Shown piece by piece: positions 1 to 11,599 of a DNA stretch of 64,000 nucleotides. Numbering within the stretch: position 1 is the first letter of the stretch; the number at the start of each line of letters is the position of its first letter. The stretch lies in NCBI GenBank assembly GCA_024114885.1, contig CP099419.1:3286001-3350000 (forward strand), read 5' to 3'. A program made the translations under genes and the position numbers. The notes under the pieces were generated by a model. It saw only the letters and a list, made by a program, of their open reading frames with translations. It had not been told where the DNA came from and did not search any database. Origin of the DNA: Septoria linicola. Its lineage: Eukaryota; Ascomycota; Dothideomycetes; Mycosphaerellales; Mycosphaerellaceae.

Positions 1-346
1 GACGAGCTGCAGCGTCTCCGCTGTGGTCGCTGGCATCGTGGACGGCTCTGTGTGTGATGCAGTCGGTCTGGAGAGGCGGGCTGTGGACTGAGTGTGTCGG
101 GGTTCGTGCTCTCGTGATGGCGTTGATTGTTTGCGAGACAAGAGAGCTCCAGGCAGGTCGGTGATGGCGTACGAGAGTTCCGTTGCTGAGAGTCCGTGCA
201 TGAGATTAGAACTACTGACTTCATCTGGCGCGTCCGCTCAGCTCAGCTGCGAGGACGTGACTGAAGCCTAGCTACACCATTTGCATAAGAACGAGAACTT
301 CTACCTGAAACCACTGCTTCCACCAACTTCAACTGACATCTCTACC
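1..346. other. 5' flank, no gene seen
   Basis: Upstream region of the HD hydrolase. It is GC-balanced, with no coding frame, repeat or clear TATA box that I can support. Confidence 0.5.
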
Positions 347-1030
347 ATGGGCAGCATTCAGAGTGATGACAAAGAGGCGGTCGCTTTCGAGACGACCGAC
401 CTATATCAGAACATCTATAAGTATGTGCAGGAGTACATGAGTCGCTACGATGCCTCGCACGACTTCAACCATATTCTGCGTGTCTTGTCTCTCGCTAGAT
501 ACATACTTGCGGAGGAAACGAAAGCAAGACCAACCAAGCACTTTGATCAACAAGCTGTAATCCTTGGCGCTCTGCTCCACGACGTCGGCGACGAAAAGTA
601 TATTCAGCCTGGCGAGAATGCTGAACAGCTGGTCTCGGCCCTACTCAGCAAGAACGGATGTCCTCCCAAGGACGTGGCAAAGATTGCGCTGATGGTGGAA
701 AATGTTTCATACACCAACGAAACGAAGCGCCCACAGCTTGTCAAAGCACACATCAACTCACACCCGGAGCTCGCCATAGTTCAAGATGCGGATCGCCTGG
801 ATGCTATTGGTGCTGTGGGAATCGGGCGTGTCTTTGCATTTGGTGCAGCCAAAGCACCGGATCGCGGACTACAAGGCAGCATCGATCACTTTGACGAAAA
901 GCTGCTCAGACTGGAGAGCATGATGAAGACAGGAACTGGAAAGAGATTAGCTCGAGAGAGGACAGACAGGCTGAAGATGTTTTATCAGTGGTGGCAAGAC
1001 GAGACAGCGTTGGTGGTAAAGTCGCCCTGA
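347..1030 (+). CDS. HD-domain metal-dependent phosphohydrolase
   Basis: Single-exon gene of 227 aa starting at the ATG at 347. The open frame extends upstream to 281 but has no ATG there. HD superfamily residues are visible: His42 in the DFNHILRV segment, His78-Asp79 in LLHDVGD, and the downstream Asp in QDADRLDAIG near residue 155. These are the expected metal ligands. The length and the QDADRLDAIGAVGIGR segment match the small YedJ/YpgQ-like HD hydrolases found in bacteria and fungi, some of which hydrolyse nucleotides. The true substrate cannot be read from sequence. No signal peptide or membrane segment, so probably cytosolic. The downstream gene converges on it, with about 160 bp between the stops. 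Confidence 0.85.
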   Translation: MGSIQSDDKEAVAFETTDLYQNIYKYVQEYMSRYDASHDFNHILRVLSLARYILAEETKARPTKHFDQQAVILGALLHDVGDEKYIQPGENAEQLVSALLSKNGCPPKDVAKIALMVENVSYTNETKRPQLVKAHINSHPELAIVQDADRLDAIGAVGIGRVFAFGAAKAPDRGLQGSIDHFDEKLLRLESMMKTGTGKRLARERTDRLKMFYQWWQDETALVVKSP

Positions 1031-1192
1031 GTGGCTTCCAGTGCTGCAAACGCTATGATGCAGGCCGGCACGGCAGGCATTACCGGCAGAGAGTGCTGAA
1101 TTGCGACACGATCCGGAAGATATTGATCTTCAATCTCCGTTGCCTGCTTGGAGTATAGAGGTTGTATCACGGGACAGTCCTCTATGCCATCA

Positions 1193-3017
1193 TCACGTGG
1201 CCACTCCGACCGGCTCAGTGTTCCTCCTGGCCATTGTCCTCCTGCCGAGCCCCTCGATAGTGTCTGCGAATGGCAGGCGTAGATCCATCGGAGACACTAT
1301 CCTCCGCAGCTCGTTCGAATACGCTGAGCCGGGAACCTCGATCCTGGCAGCAGCGCTTGCCACACTCCTTTGCCGAACCGACTGGCCTACACGTCGCATC
1401 GAGGCACTGTCCGATGACGCCTTCTCTCGACTACGATCGTGCGAAGTCGACGCGGCCGACTCCGTACGCTGTAGTCCATTTGCCTCATCGATCCTCTTTT
1501 GCAGCGCATCCTGCTCGTCTTTCTCCGCTTGTGCTGCCGCTACGCATCTTCTCCACATCCCGATGTTGGCAAGCACGATGCCCACGATGGCCCAGGCAAA
1601 AGAACGCCCAAGCACTGAGCGTGCATTGGGTTGCAGCCGTGTGTCCACACCTCAACAAGCAGGTTGTATGTATTGTACGCCGGCAAGGCAACGCCCCAGT
1701 GATAGAAGCCTGCGGTTAGAGCAAGAGGATATATCGTACTGCGAAGACATGTCAGCAGTTTCCAGCGGAGATCTTCTAGGTCTCACCTTGCAACATTGAT
1801 CACGACCCAAGTTACTAATGCAGAGTCGGCAGTGTCTTTGATGGGAGTCTCGATTCCGTTCTTCTTGAATTCGACACCTGATGACGGGTTCAGCACGCGG
1901 CAAGCACAGACTTACTCATAAAGAAGGGCACGAAAGACATTGGCACAAACGCCTAAAAAATTGTTCATCAGCTTGGTCTCATACACTGCGCAGGCGTACT
2001 ACTCACTGTGAGCGTGTCAAGCAACCCGAAGTTAATGAACATGTACAGCCACAGAACCATCCAAGTCAGGACGAATTGGCCCGCTTCGACTCCCTGCGAA
2101 GCTGTTAGTGTACGGTGACGACTGCTTGGTCCAAAACTTACCCAATCTTCTCGGAACGCCCACATATAGCCAGCCATGCATAGTGAGGAGATGAACGTAT
2201 ACACAGTCCCTAGAAAGCCTCGCATGAATACTGCGTAACGTACTCTCAAGCTAGTATACAGCTTGTACGTCGTGGATAATCCGTTCAATGCCATTAGGAA
2301 GAAGAACTGCTGTATGATGGGAAATACCATCGAAACGGTATTGTACAGCACTCTGGGTCCCTGATTGGTGGGCATGATGTCCACGGTTTTGGAGCTGATG
2401 GGGCTCCGAAAGGCGGTGACTGCGGCCACGGAGCTGATGTCCAATGTTGATGAGGCGTTTCGGCCCACTGAGGTATATGCCTGGCTGGCAGCTGCCAGAA
2501 GTGTTTGGAGGTTTCCGACGACTTCACCCAGCGAAGCTGTGGAGTACTTCGCACTGTTAATGACGAGCGTCGCTGCATCGCTGCTGTCATATATCTCTGC
2601 TGCCTCCCCACCAGCAAGCGCCGAAGACAGGCGAGACGAAGCACCTTCGTTGATGACGACCGCGGCCCAGAAATGCCCTTTGCACACAGCCTCGCGTGCG
2701 GCATCGACCGTATTGTATTGTGTAGATGGGCGAGATTGGAGGCTGAAGAAGCCATCGCCTTGTAGCCGAGAGTAGGCGGCATCCACGGCGCCCTGAACGG
2801 TAGACGTCGAAGTTTCAAGATTGACGTTGAGAATCTCGAGATTGTGCGTTCGATAGCTTGATTTGAACACTACTCCATAGAGATAGCTGAGATTCCCGAG
2901 GAACAAGATTTGAAGTAGAAGAAAGGTGAAGCACACTCCAATGAGAAAGGGCTTCCTCTTGCCATCCCAGAATGTATCTCTGGGATGGAGACGCCCGCGA
3001 TCGATGTTGCTAGGCAT
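1193..3017 (-). CDS. SNG1-like DUF3533 membrane protein (apparent C-terminal frame break)
   Basis: DUF3533 family; the yeast member Sng1 gives nitrosoguanidine resistance and acts in plasma-membrane lipid/drug tolerance. Start chosen at the ATG at 3017 (MPSNIDRGRL). An upstream in-frame start at 3083 is possible. Exons on the minus strand: 3017-2142, 2093-2007, 1952-1916, 1877-1787 and 1738-1193, with introns of 48, 54, 38 and 48 nt. A transmembrane helix follows the Lys/Arg-rich N-terminus (FLIGVCFTFLLLQILFL). Then comes a large extracytoplasmic loop and several C-terminal helices including YMWAFREDW, LTWMVLWLYMFINFG and FAWAIVGIVLANIGMW. In the last exon the family match (YPLALTAGFYHWGVALPAYN...VEVWTHGC) changes frame near 1613-1617 before resuming in the last helix. 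No intron explains this, so either a base is missing in the assembly or the copy is damaged. Confidence 0.8.
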
Positions 3018-3425
3018 TGCAAGCGCGAGCTGGTCTTGGTCAAAAGGATGTTGGTGTAAGAGAGATGTGAGAAACAGTAGCACAGCTCAGTGGTAATTCA
3101 TTGGACTCTAAAGCCAGCCTGGTACCGTGCTGGAGCCTATATCTGCTTCGCACTGTTGTACGTGCCCTCGTCATTGCATACCGACGAGTCCAAGACGGTA
3201 ATAGCGACAGACCGATAGCGGCCCAATGCGTCGACCAAAAAACACACCGTACGCCATAGCGTTAATCTTCAATGTCTGAGAGGGTAGTGGTGTTCCAGAA
3301 GGGCGTTGAGGCTCGAATGTCGGTGGCAGGTCAGTTCCGGCGGCGCTCGCGCTCGGAAGTGGATTGAAATCAAAGCCGTGATTGCCTCAGGTATTCTACC
3401 CTGGCATCATCATCGCGACTTCCTC
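3018..3425. other. Intergenic, no gene seen
   Basis: Upstream region of the SNG1-like gene. It contains a short stretch at about 3086-3125 that looks like part of a tRNA D-arm but cannot be folded into a tRNA. No coding frame is supported. Confidence 0.4.
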
Positions 3426-3511
3426 ATTGACCGAGTTTACGAGGTCTATCTTACTCTTCGAAAAAAAACAGGGTCCAAAAATGATTGGCTGAGAGTGCGC
3501 CAAAAAAAGCA
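3426..3511 (+). repeat. Repeat terminus shared with the 45-kb transposon block
   Basis: The segment from attgaccgagtttacgagg through the A-tract to gggtccaaaaatgattgg is nearly the same as the sequence opening the transposon block at 44,965. It joins directly to inverted-repeat copy 1, so the two probably belong to one degenerate element, or to elements with a common terminus. Confidence 0.7.
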
Positions 3512-4018
3512 CGGTAACGTAACCTAATACCCTTGGCATGTATAGATTCTTCACTCCTATTTGTAAACAAATCGTCCTTCTATGCTGCCGCCCTTTGTAA
3601 TATCGACGTATTACTATAGACTCCGTATCCGATAGTACTAAGCTTTGTAGTAATTACTATACCGTTAAACTACTTTACGTATTCGTCTAAGGCAAGCGCA
3701 ATCTTAAGACCTACGATCGTTAACTTACGGTAAGTTAAAGTAGTTAAAGGGGAAGAAGGTAAAGTAGGGCCGTAGTACGCGTGCTTAGCTTTGTAATAGA
3801 AATTACAGCCCGCTTGCAAGTTCGTAGGAAGCCGCAGCCACTCGTACGTAGAGACCGACCTCATCCGCCGACGAGATGCTAATCTAGTCCCTATTACCCC
3901 TACAGCCTACTATAAAGGTATTGTTACTTGCTAAGACGCGGAGGCTATCACGTGCGCGGCGCTACGTAGTTCCGAGTTAACAGGGTCAGATCTTTGCGTG
4001 TACGCGATAGGGACCTTG
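3512..4018 (-). repeat. Degenerate repeat, copy 1 of an inverted pair
   Basis: AT-rich, with few CA or TG dinucleotides, and without a coding frame. Its reverse complement aligns along almost the whole length with 29,415-29,918, for example the gtttacaaat, gtaattactat, ctcgtcggcg and cgcgtactacggccctactt blocks. Differences are mostly transitions. At the right end (about 3975-4018) it includes gatctttgcgtgtacgcga, which in copy 2 runs straight into the dehydrogenase pseudogene. Probably a solo LTR or a small non-autonomous element. Confidence 0.8.
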
Positions 4019-4248
4019 TCAGACCAACTTACTTGCTCACTGAAAGCGAGCTGCAAGTTGGCTGGTCGAAAGTGGTGGCAGACACCTTTGACTATATCAC
4101 CGCGAAGATGACAATCTCCATCAAAGACAGTAAGCTCATGATGACTTGGTAGCAAATGCTCGCGATTGAGGGGCGGCGGCACGCCCATCCTCGGACATTC
4201 CCAAACCCTTCAACTGCTGAACCGGCTCGATCGGCAGCGTGCATCAAC

Positions 4249-6563
4249 ATGGACAGCAAGGCAAAACAGCGCCGGTCGAGGAAAGTCTGCGAAAATTGTC
4301 ACATCCGCAAACTGCGCTGCAATGTGGAAGACACGGGGACACCGTGCAGCAATTGCGTGAACTACCAGGCATCATGCACGATCCGCCGCCGCAAGAATCG
4401 GTAACAGAAGCCCGACCACAGAAGCTATCCCTGGTACTTATGTCAATGTAGGCGAGAATCTGTGCTCTCAGATAGTGCTCGTCGGCATGGTTTGCTTGTG
4501 GTATCGCCCACTAATGCTACATTCTCTGTCGACAGCGGCATAGACTCGGTCACACAAGCATCGGCCTCAGATGTGGTCAACAAGACTGCTGGGCCTTCTG
4601 GCCGCAGTCCTGGCTCTATTCTTTGGTGGGACAACAACACACCTGAAGCTAGCCACCCTAATCAGACTGCAATGCACTCATACTCATATGATTTTGGCCA
4701 CGGCATTGAACTTGACGATGTGTTTACGTTCACTGCCAACAACGCTCCTCAAGCTCCTGCGCAAGGCTCGAATAGCTTGGTGGCTGTTCTGCAACAGGGA
4801 ACACTACCGACTCTGCCCATTGAACACCTTTGCGCCGATGACCAAGCCTTCTTGCACAGCCAAGGGTGTTTTGACCTCCCGCGACCAGATCTGTTCCGGC
4901 AACTGATGCTACTTTACTTCAAGCTGGTGCATCCAAATCTTCCTATAGTACTTCAGAACGAGTTCTGGTCGCAATGGAATGGAGATACTTTCGAGCTGGG
5001 CACATACTCATTGTTCCTTGTGCGATCCATGATATATGCAGCCTCAAGTGTACGCCTCGCAAATTCCTAAAGGCATAGCAGACGCTGACATCTCAAAGTA
5101 TGCAGATCTCACTCTGCTTTCTGCTCTCGGCTTCGCAAGTAAACGGGAAGCACGAAAGTCCTGTTATCGCCAAGCCAAGGCAAGTCTTCGATGAACACTC
5201 CACAGAAAGCAACCTTACTGACTTGTCCAAGCTACTATTCGACTTCCAAGCTGAGCGGGATCCTGTCTCCAACGCACAGGCATGCCTTCTCTTGACCTAC
5301 GAGACCAGTACTATGGAATTGCGCATCAATCAGTCGTGGCTACTGCACGCGATTCGTTTCGCCCGCATGGCACGAGCAGATTCCTACTATCGCTATCAGA
5401 ATACCGACAGCCGCCGTGCAAAGATGCTCAAACGAATCTGGTGGAGCGTGATCTGTCGAGACCGGACCCTATCTTTGGGTCTACGAAGGACGCTCCAGGT
5501 CGATTTTGATCCTACTTGGGAGGATGCATCTTCAGGTCGACTGAGAGAGGAGTACATTTTGCACGCGGCTGACTTTGACTCGGAGCTTGGCGCCTCGCCA
5601 GTCCACAGCCTTGAGACTCAGCTGACCCTGGTGCGTTTGTCAGGCATTACATGCCAATTGATGCATTCTCTGACACTGGCACTCAACACCCTGTACCACC
5701 ATGAAGGTCTGGACGATCGCCTCGAAGCTGTTTCGAGATCTCTAGTCTCAAGCATCAACGATGTCTACCGGGCCATCGCGGAATTACGCCGTTGGCACGA
5801 CATGGCTATTCAGATATTCCCGTCGCCTATCAGCCTGGGTGATGGAGACGTGGACGATGCGATTTCGATATATGGAAATTGTCTCTGGGTATATCACTCG
5901 TCTGTACTTTTTGCTTTGCAGACACATGTCATCTTCATCCATGAGTTGATCCCAGCATCAAGATCATTGATCAATAGTGAGGACAGCATTGATGATGCTG
6001 TCGCTGGTATGGAGGATGCGAATGGTGACATAATGCGGCGGATAAGGGAGCTTATCCAAGTCCGGCTGGTAGATCTTTTGCCGATCAGCGTCACGCCTTT
6101 AGTCGGACCTCCGCTCCTTCTGCAAGCAATCAACGTTGCTGCTGTACGTGGCACACAAATGGAAGCGATCGAGAGTCGGAAGCTGGACATCTTTACTCGC
6201 ACGCTCGAGAGTTCACGGAAACGCTTCCATGGCTCGGATATTGTCACGAACGTTCTATCTGTGAGTAGTTTGAGCCTCCCTTCTAGCCTGTGTGGTTTTT
6301 ACTGACATATACAGAACTTGATCGCATACGCGCAAGACGATGAGACCTTCATGAGCGCGATGACAAACTGGCGACAGGGTTCTGATGACTCCAACGCCAA
6401 TACGACAAGTCAGCGGAGGATCAAGCTGGATTGGAGCAACTTGGTGTGCAAGAATCCGAAGCTGTTCCTTCGACTCATGGCGCAAGTAGACCTTGCATTC
6501 TGTACTGGCCGTCCGCCGGAGGAGACCGACTTTCCTGATGGGCTACAGAGACATACGCCGTGA
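4249..6563 (+). CDS. Zn2Cys6 transcription factor, CTF1-like
   Basis: Nuclear fungal regulator of 702 aa by my splicing: exons 4249-4400, 4452-5049, 5099-5179, 5232-6260 and 6315-6563. The N-terminal binuclear cluster is C-X2-C-X6-C-X8-C-X2-C-X6-C, within a basic context (KQRRSRKVCENC...). The middle carries the fungal-specific transcription factor domain (PF04082 type): FRQLMLLYFKLVHPNLPIV, then LLFDFQAERDP, the RIWWSVICRDR block and a helical C-terminus. This order resembles cutinase transcription factor 1 (CTF1alpha/beta), which controls lipid/cutin degradation in Fusarium; the target here is inference. The intron at 5180-5231 needs a GC donor (GCAAGT), with branch CTGAC and acceptor CAAG. 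The 5050-5098 intron has donor GTACGC. No autoregulatory site is recognised. Confidence 0.85.
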
Positions 6564-7203
6564 AGGTGTCAGGTTGGACTTGCCTCGCGGTCACCAGTAA
6601 AGAGGTGGCTATCTATCCTTGGCAGTGGGCTGATAACATGAACACTGCTCAACACCAAGCAAGCATCGCATACTTTGCACATCATCGCGCTCAATCGTGT
6701 CACGCCATCAACAACCAAAAGTACAAGGATCAAGTATGATGAGAGTGTGACGAATCCCGGGCCTGACGAGCAGGACCAGACCTCCTGTATCCAGCAGCGA
6801 CGTGGTGTTTGGAGGTCATCTGCAACTCCTTGCCATGCTGCACGCACCCGGGCATACATCACAGCGCTGTCGCAGATAGGTCCAGCAGTCAAAGATTTAC
6901 CAGATGCAGCACGTCTGAGCTTCTCCCGTTTGTCTGCCATCATGCCTGTGTGTATTAGCAAAAGTTATGTCAAGCATTCACATCAACTTATGCTGAGCTA
7001 TGCGACTGTCTCCTCAGCTTGCCAAGTTGTGGTTGGGTCATCACTGTGAACATGGCTTGAACTTCACGCACAAGGCACGTTTAGCTATTTCTATCATTTT
7101 CATTTCTTCGCTACCGCTGGTAGCCTATGATACATATGCTCAAGGTTAGAAAAAGAACCAAAACAAATATCGCCTTTGTATGCACTGCTCGGACTCTCAA
7201 AGC
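6564..7203. other. Intergenic, no gene seen
   Basis: Between convergent genes. Open frames on both strands (for example 6569-6961 minus) have no recognisable motif and are probably chance frames. Confidence 0.4.
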
Positions 7204-10200
7204 CTACTCTTCGTCGCCCCCGTCCAGATCCTCAGCCGGAACTTCTTCGACCTTGACTTTTGGCTTGCCTTTGACTGTGATTCTAGTCAGATTCTCCCGA
7301 AGCTTGTTGAAAGTATGGTCAGCTGTCTCAACGAAAATTCTGAGCTCTTCCCGAAGTGGCTGCTCGGCAGGATCCTGCTCGTCTGGATCGATCATGCCAT
7401 TGAAATGGCCCCAGATCTCGCGCAGGCTATCAGAGACCTTGGCCTCGAGCGCATCGCTCTGCATCTTTGCCAGCTCATAGATCGCACTAATGGTCGACTC
7501 AAGCGCGACGCGGAAAGGGGACTTCTCGTTCACGCGAGAGAGCACATCGTGCATGAGCTTCTCTTGGCGCTTGACGTACCCGGTGCCTGAAGGACTGTTA
7601 GCTAGTGGCAACGCCTGAGACGCGCTAAACTGACCGCTGTCGGCTTTAAGGATATCGTAGACCGGCTGCATGGCTGTGACGAAGAAGTTCGTGTGGTTAT
7701 CGAGAGTCGTGTCCAGCCTGATGTTCCTGCGAAAGTCAGCGGTGCTTGAACAGCAGAGCGATGATGACCTACCCCAGCTGGGTGTTGAACTCTACTTGAT
7801 GATCACGGAAGGCACGCTCCACGCCTGCGATGTGCCCGTGGAGCAGCTGGTAGAAACTGTCCATCTCGAGGTTGGTGACAGCAGGTTGCTCCATCGATAT
7901 TTCCTCCATCGCGCGCATCTCGACCACGATACGACGCATCTGGCGAGAGAAGGGCTTTTCCTGCGCCCTCTTGAAGGGGGTCCAACTCTTGCTCAGGGTG
8001 GCTTTTGGCTCTTGCCAGAATTGCATGTTCCAGGATTCTTTGGGACACATCGAGGTGTCGTGCTTGCCGTTGTGCGCAATGAACGCTCTCCGAGTACCCC
8101 AGTGATACTTGTGCACCTTGTCATCCCAGATACTCGTGGCCTCGGATGCGAAATGAGGTATTCTGTTGCTCACGTGGCTGCAGAATCTCGCATCAACTGG
8201 CTCTCGAAACTCTGCCAGATACTGCTCGAATCTGGTGCCTAAAGTCAGCTGGGGTTGCTTGACTACCTCGAGCAAAGCAGATGCGCCTTCGACGTTCTTG
8301 CGAATGACCCAAAGCTGCACACCCTTCAAAAAGACCAAGAAGTGGTGCTTGACGTAATCCTCGAGAGCCTGCAAAATTCCAGGCGCCGCCAAAGTAAGGA
8401 GATATGCTCGAAGAGCAGGAATGCCGGTTTGTTTGGCCGAGAGCTGAAAGACCGTCGCTTTCTCCGTGACCTCCTTGAAGGATAGGTAGTGCGCGTTCGA
8501 GACGCAGAAAACAGTCGGGTTCCTGCCCGGGGGAAGATGGCCTTTTAGTTCTCGCTCCAGACCCTGCTTTACAAAACGATTTCGAGCATCGACAAGTCCA
8601 CAGAGCCTCTCGTTCTCTGCCTTTGCCTTCTGCTTCTCGAGCTTCTTCACCTCCCTTTGGTGCTGCTTTACTTGTTTTGATTTCTCTTTCGTGTTCTTCG
8701 AACTCTTCCGAAGCTGTAATGTACGCTTTGCCTGGTTGAGCTTGACATGGATATCTCGAGACTTGTTCGCGGCCTTGTCGTACGCGGCGGAGGTCTGCTT
8801 TTCTGTCTCGTAATGGGACGCAAGAGCAGGGCTGATATCGTCTTCAGCCCTAGTACAGATAATGGCGATGTTTTCGCGGAAGCTCTCTTCGTACTTGGAA
8901 AACAAGTTGCCGACTGTGGTATTGTTCGCCGCTCGACCTATTGGAGCGACGATCCAAAGGCCATCGCACTGGCGCAGGCAGTCGTTTGCAGCATTGACTT
9001 TGAATGCATTGGTGTCGCTGATACCTGCTAGCCGTTAGCACAGGCAAATCTGAGCATGCCAGAAAGCTCAAGACATACCGGGCAAGTCGGCGAGAGAGAC
9101 ATGTTCCAGAACTCTTGAGCAACGAACACCAACACTGTGACAATTCAGTAAGCGATTCTCATGTTCTCTGTATGATCACTTACCGGACAAACTTGACCAG
9201 CGGCCACAGAGTTGGCTGTGTCGGCGAGGACGTGGCATTGATCAATGCATCAGTGGCCTCTCGGAATCCTTTGTGCGTGCTCGATTCACAAACGACTACG
9301 CTCCTCTCCCTCAGCCCAGTCTTGGTGTAAAGTTCTTTGTACCATTTATACAGCTTGGGTGTCGCTTTTGCCAGACTGCCGCCAGCCTGATTCAGGTAAC
9401 CTTCCACGGCTCCGAGCGAACAAAGCTCTTCATGGTCGCAGAAAAGGGCGTGAAGTACTTTGATAGTAGTGTCAGCGCGACGCTTGTAGAGTTGTCGAGT
9501 ATCGTCGTCCCAGTCGGCTTTGACTTCGCGATTCTGGTTGTATGATTGCACATGCTCCTTGATCAGTGCCTTGGAAGTTTCCTCGTCGTAGTAGCTAATC
9601 TCCATAGCAAAGTTCTGAAGCTGTCCGTTGAGCTGACCACAATACTCCGTTGCAACGGCTGTGCAACTTTCACCCGAGGCAAGCTGCAATTCGTTAGCGG
9701 AGTTGAAGCAGAAGCGTTGCGGCATACTTACAGCTTTCGCCAAATCAGGAACATCCGCGATGCTGTTGATAAGCGAGCTTTTACCTGGAAATGTCAGTCC
9801 CGTGCCATCAATGCTTCCTTTGTACACACACCAGTTCCAGTGTCGCCAAGTAGGGCGATGCGCATTGCTGATGGCTTCGGGATGGAGCGCAATTCTTCTG
9901 CTTTGGATCTGAAATTCTTTGACATAAGTGCTGTTGCAAGGATTGTTGTCGACGATCTTGGCGACCTGCTCGACGATGTTAATTAGGCCAGCCTTGATGT
10001 TTGGCAAGTCTGGATCGTAGGCTGGGTGCTTCGGATACGGTTCCTTGCCCTCATGATAGACAGCATTTGGGTCATTGGCATCATCAAGCCCGTCGTCGTT
10101 GAGGTCATCCCCGTAGTGCTCAAAGTCTTCGTTTTCGTCTACGAAAAGGCCGTTTTTATCATCGCCGGCGTTGTCGTTGTCCTCGTCGCTGTTGCCATCG

Positions 10201-10355
10201 TCGTCGTTGGAGTCACTGTCCGAATCTGGACCGTCTGCACCGTCCTCAGCACGTCCGTCTCCATCCTGCGAGTCAGTCTCGTATGGATCCTTCTCGTCGT
10301 CCTGAGCACGAGTTCGCTTTCCCAGAACAGCCTTCGAAGCCAGGCTGTCGCTCAT
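7204..10355 (-). CDS. Dynamin-like nuclear GTPase (SLIP-GC type), apparent frame break near N-terminus
   Basis: Multi-exon GTPase. The start at 10,355 (MSDSLASKAVLGKRTR) leads into a long Asp/Glu-rich low-complexity segment of about 80 residues. The G1/P-loop LLGDTGTGKSSLINS is interrupted by a 47-nt intron (9785-9831). Another intron lies at 9684-9731. Further introns begin after VKFVR near 9185 and within the G3 motif DLPG. After G3 comes GISDTNAFKVN, and ICTRAEDD is a candidate G4 region. A lysine-rich coiled coil (about KLNQAKRTLQL to KAKAENERL) and a long helical C-terminus follow. Fungal relatives are annotated as nuclear GTPase SLIP-GC-like; their function is poorly known. Between TYVK and NFRSKAEEL the reading frame shifts at a TTT run (9918-9920) unless an unusual 37-55-nt intron with a GTCG donor is used. 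Confidence 0.8.
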
Positions 10356-11119
10356 GTTGACTGTTGCGTGGTGGTCCAATGGTGGTGATGGTCATCAAGT
10401 GTGTCAGTGGTTACGTGGGTCTGTTGGAAGTTAGAAGAGGAAGAGTGTGTGTGGGATAAGTAGAGGTCGAGAAGAGGTATGCATGCTGGTGGCATCCCAA
10501 ACAATCCCACTGGAGTCTCACTATGGTGCTTCCACTCGGGAAAGAGCTCATTGGGAAAGCCCAAGTGAGGTGCCATGAAGGTCTTCGCCATATCATACAA
10601 TCCTGGTCCTCCCTCAGAGTGCAGATCGTGCAAGCTCGAAGTGAAGCCAACCCTTTCCTGCATGATCGCAGCTCCATTCTTGGTATTGCTTCAACGATTG
10701 ATTTCGGCCGACCTACGCTGTTCTCCACTACTAGGCAGTGACCAAAGCGTTCTGGCGGTAATGGAGCAAAGCAGCGCATAGCATTTGAATGGACTTATCG
10801 CTGCAGCATGGTGGCTCGACAGACGAGGAGAGACGTGTCGAGACGTGACGTGACGCGAAGTGAAGTGAAGCACAAAAGTCGCCGACACTTGGCACCGGCT
10901 TGCCGAGTTGCGTACTTCTTTGGTAAGCAAGACCTACGCAACCGTTGTTTGCGACACTTCCACGCCTAAACCACTCACCGCACAAGTCTGATCTCGGAGA
11001 CTGGTACAAGAACCCACACGATGCAACGATAGGCAAATTGCCGCCACCTCACACGACACTTCTCCTGGTCCAACTTCCCACTGAGTAGCAGAACCCAGGA
11101 ACAAGTCGCGGCGACCAAA
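10356..11119. other. Divergent intergenic region, no gene seen
   Basis: Shared upstream region of the GTPase and the small membrane protein gene. It has a short run of related gacgtga/gaagtgaa motifs at about 10,830-10,870. Open frames here lack any family feature. Confidence 0.4.
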
Positions 11120-11599
11120 ATGTTCTGCTTGAGGAGCTTCGCACCGATCGTGGTCTTCCTACTACAAGCGTCTCCTATCTACACTCTCACCTTTTTGTCG
11201 GCGTACTTCTACCTCCAGCGGCCATGCGTCTACTGCAGTATCCTGCTATTCATCCTCGTCTTCTCCGTATTCGACTTCAGCGCAGACTGGTTTGAGCCAC
11301 GATGGAACATGAGCACGAGCGCAGTGTCAGAAACGGCGGCAGCATACCTGAGTGGTAATGCAACTCTCACGGAAGTGGCACTGGAGACTGCTGGCCTGGC
11401 TATGTCTTTGATCAACGGGACGGGCGGATCTCTGGCGAGCGCCGCTCTCGATGGGGTGAAGCGCAAGGTGGAAGGCAACGCGACGTCCGCAGTGGTGGCG
11501 GGCATACCGAATGGCATCAGTGCATTCGAGTGGTTGCGGAACATATTGGATAAGAGGCAGTATCGGATACAGTGCTTGGACGTGGTGGTCCGGATATGA
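11120..11599 (+). CDS. Small predicted membrane protein, unknown function
   Basis: Single-exon frame of 159 aa. I do not recognise the family. The N-terminus has hydrophobic helices (IVVFLLQASPIYTLTFLSAYFYL and CSILLFILVFSVF), each preceded by few charges. The rest is an Ala/Gly/Ser/Thr-rich segment with NxS/T sites (NMS, NAT, NGT), suggesting a lumenal or extracellular tail. The frame is well above chance length with a normal start context, and the shadow frames lack hydrophobic organisation. It may be a lineage-specific membrane protein. Confidence 0.5.
   Translation: MFCLRSFAPIVVFLLQASPIYTLTFLSAYFYLQRPCVYCSILLFILVFSVFDFSADWFEPRWNMSTSAVSETAAAYLSGNATLTEVALETAGLAMSLINGTGGSLASAALDGVKRKVEGNATSAVVAGIPNGISAFEWLRNILDKRQYRIQCLDVVVRI

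Noticed and set aside
3086..3130. tRNA-like string (agctcagtggtaattcattggactctaaa) with apparent CTA anticodon
   Set aside because: Resembles a D-arm and anticodon loop, but the anticodon stem does not pair, the T-arm GGTTCRANYCC box is missing and there is no acceptor stem.
4249..6563. Secondary-metabolite cluster around the Zn2Cys6 regulator
   Set aside because: No polyketide synthase, NRPS, terpene cyclase, P450 or tailoring genes nearby; neighbours are housekeeping genes.
6569..6961. 130-aa minus-strand frame
   Set aside because: No motif, overlapping frames on the other strand and no intron or start context; likely chance.
10411..10779. 122-aa minus-strand frame upstream of the GTPase
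   Set aside because: Low-complexity composition, no family feature, lies in the promoter/5' leader.
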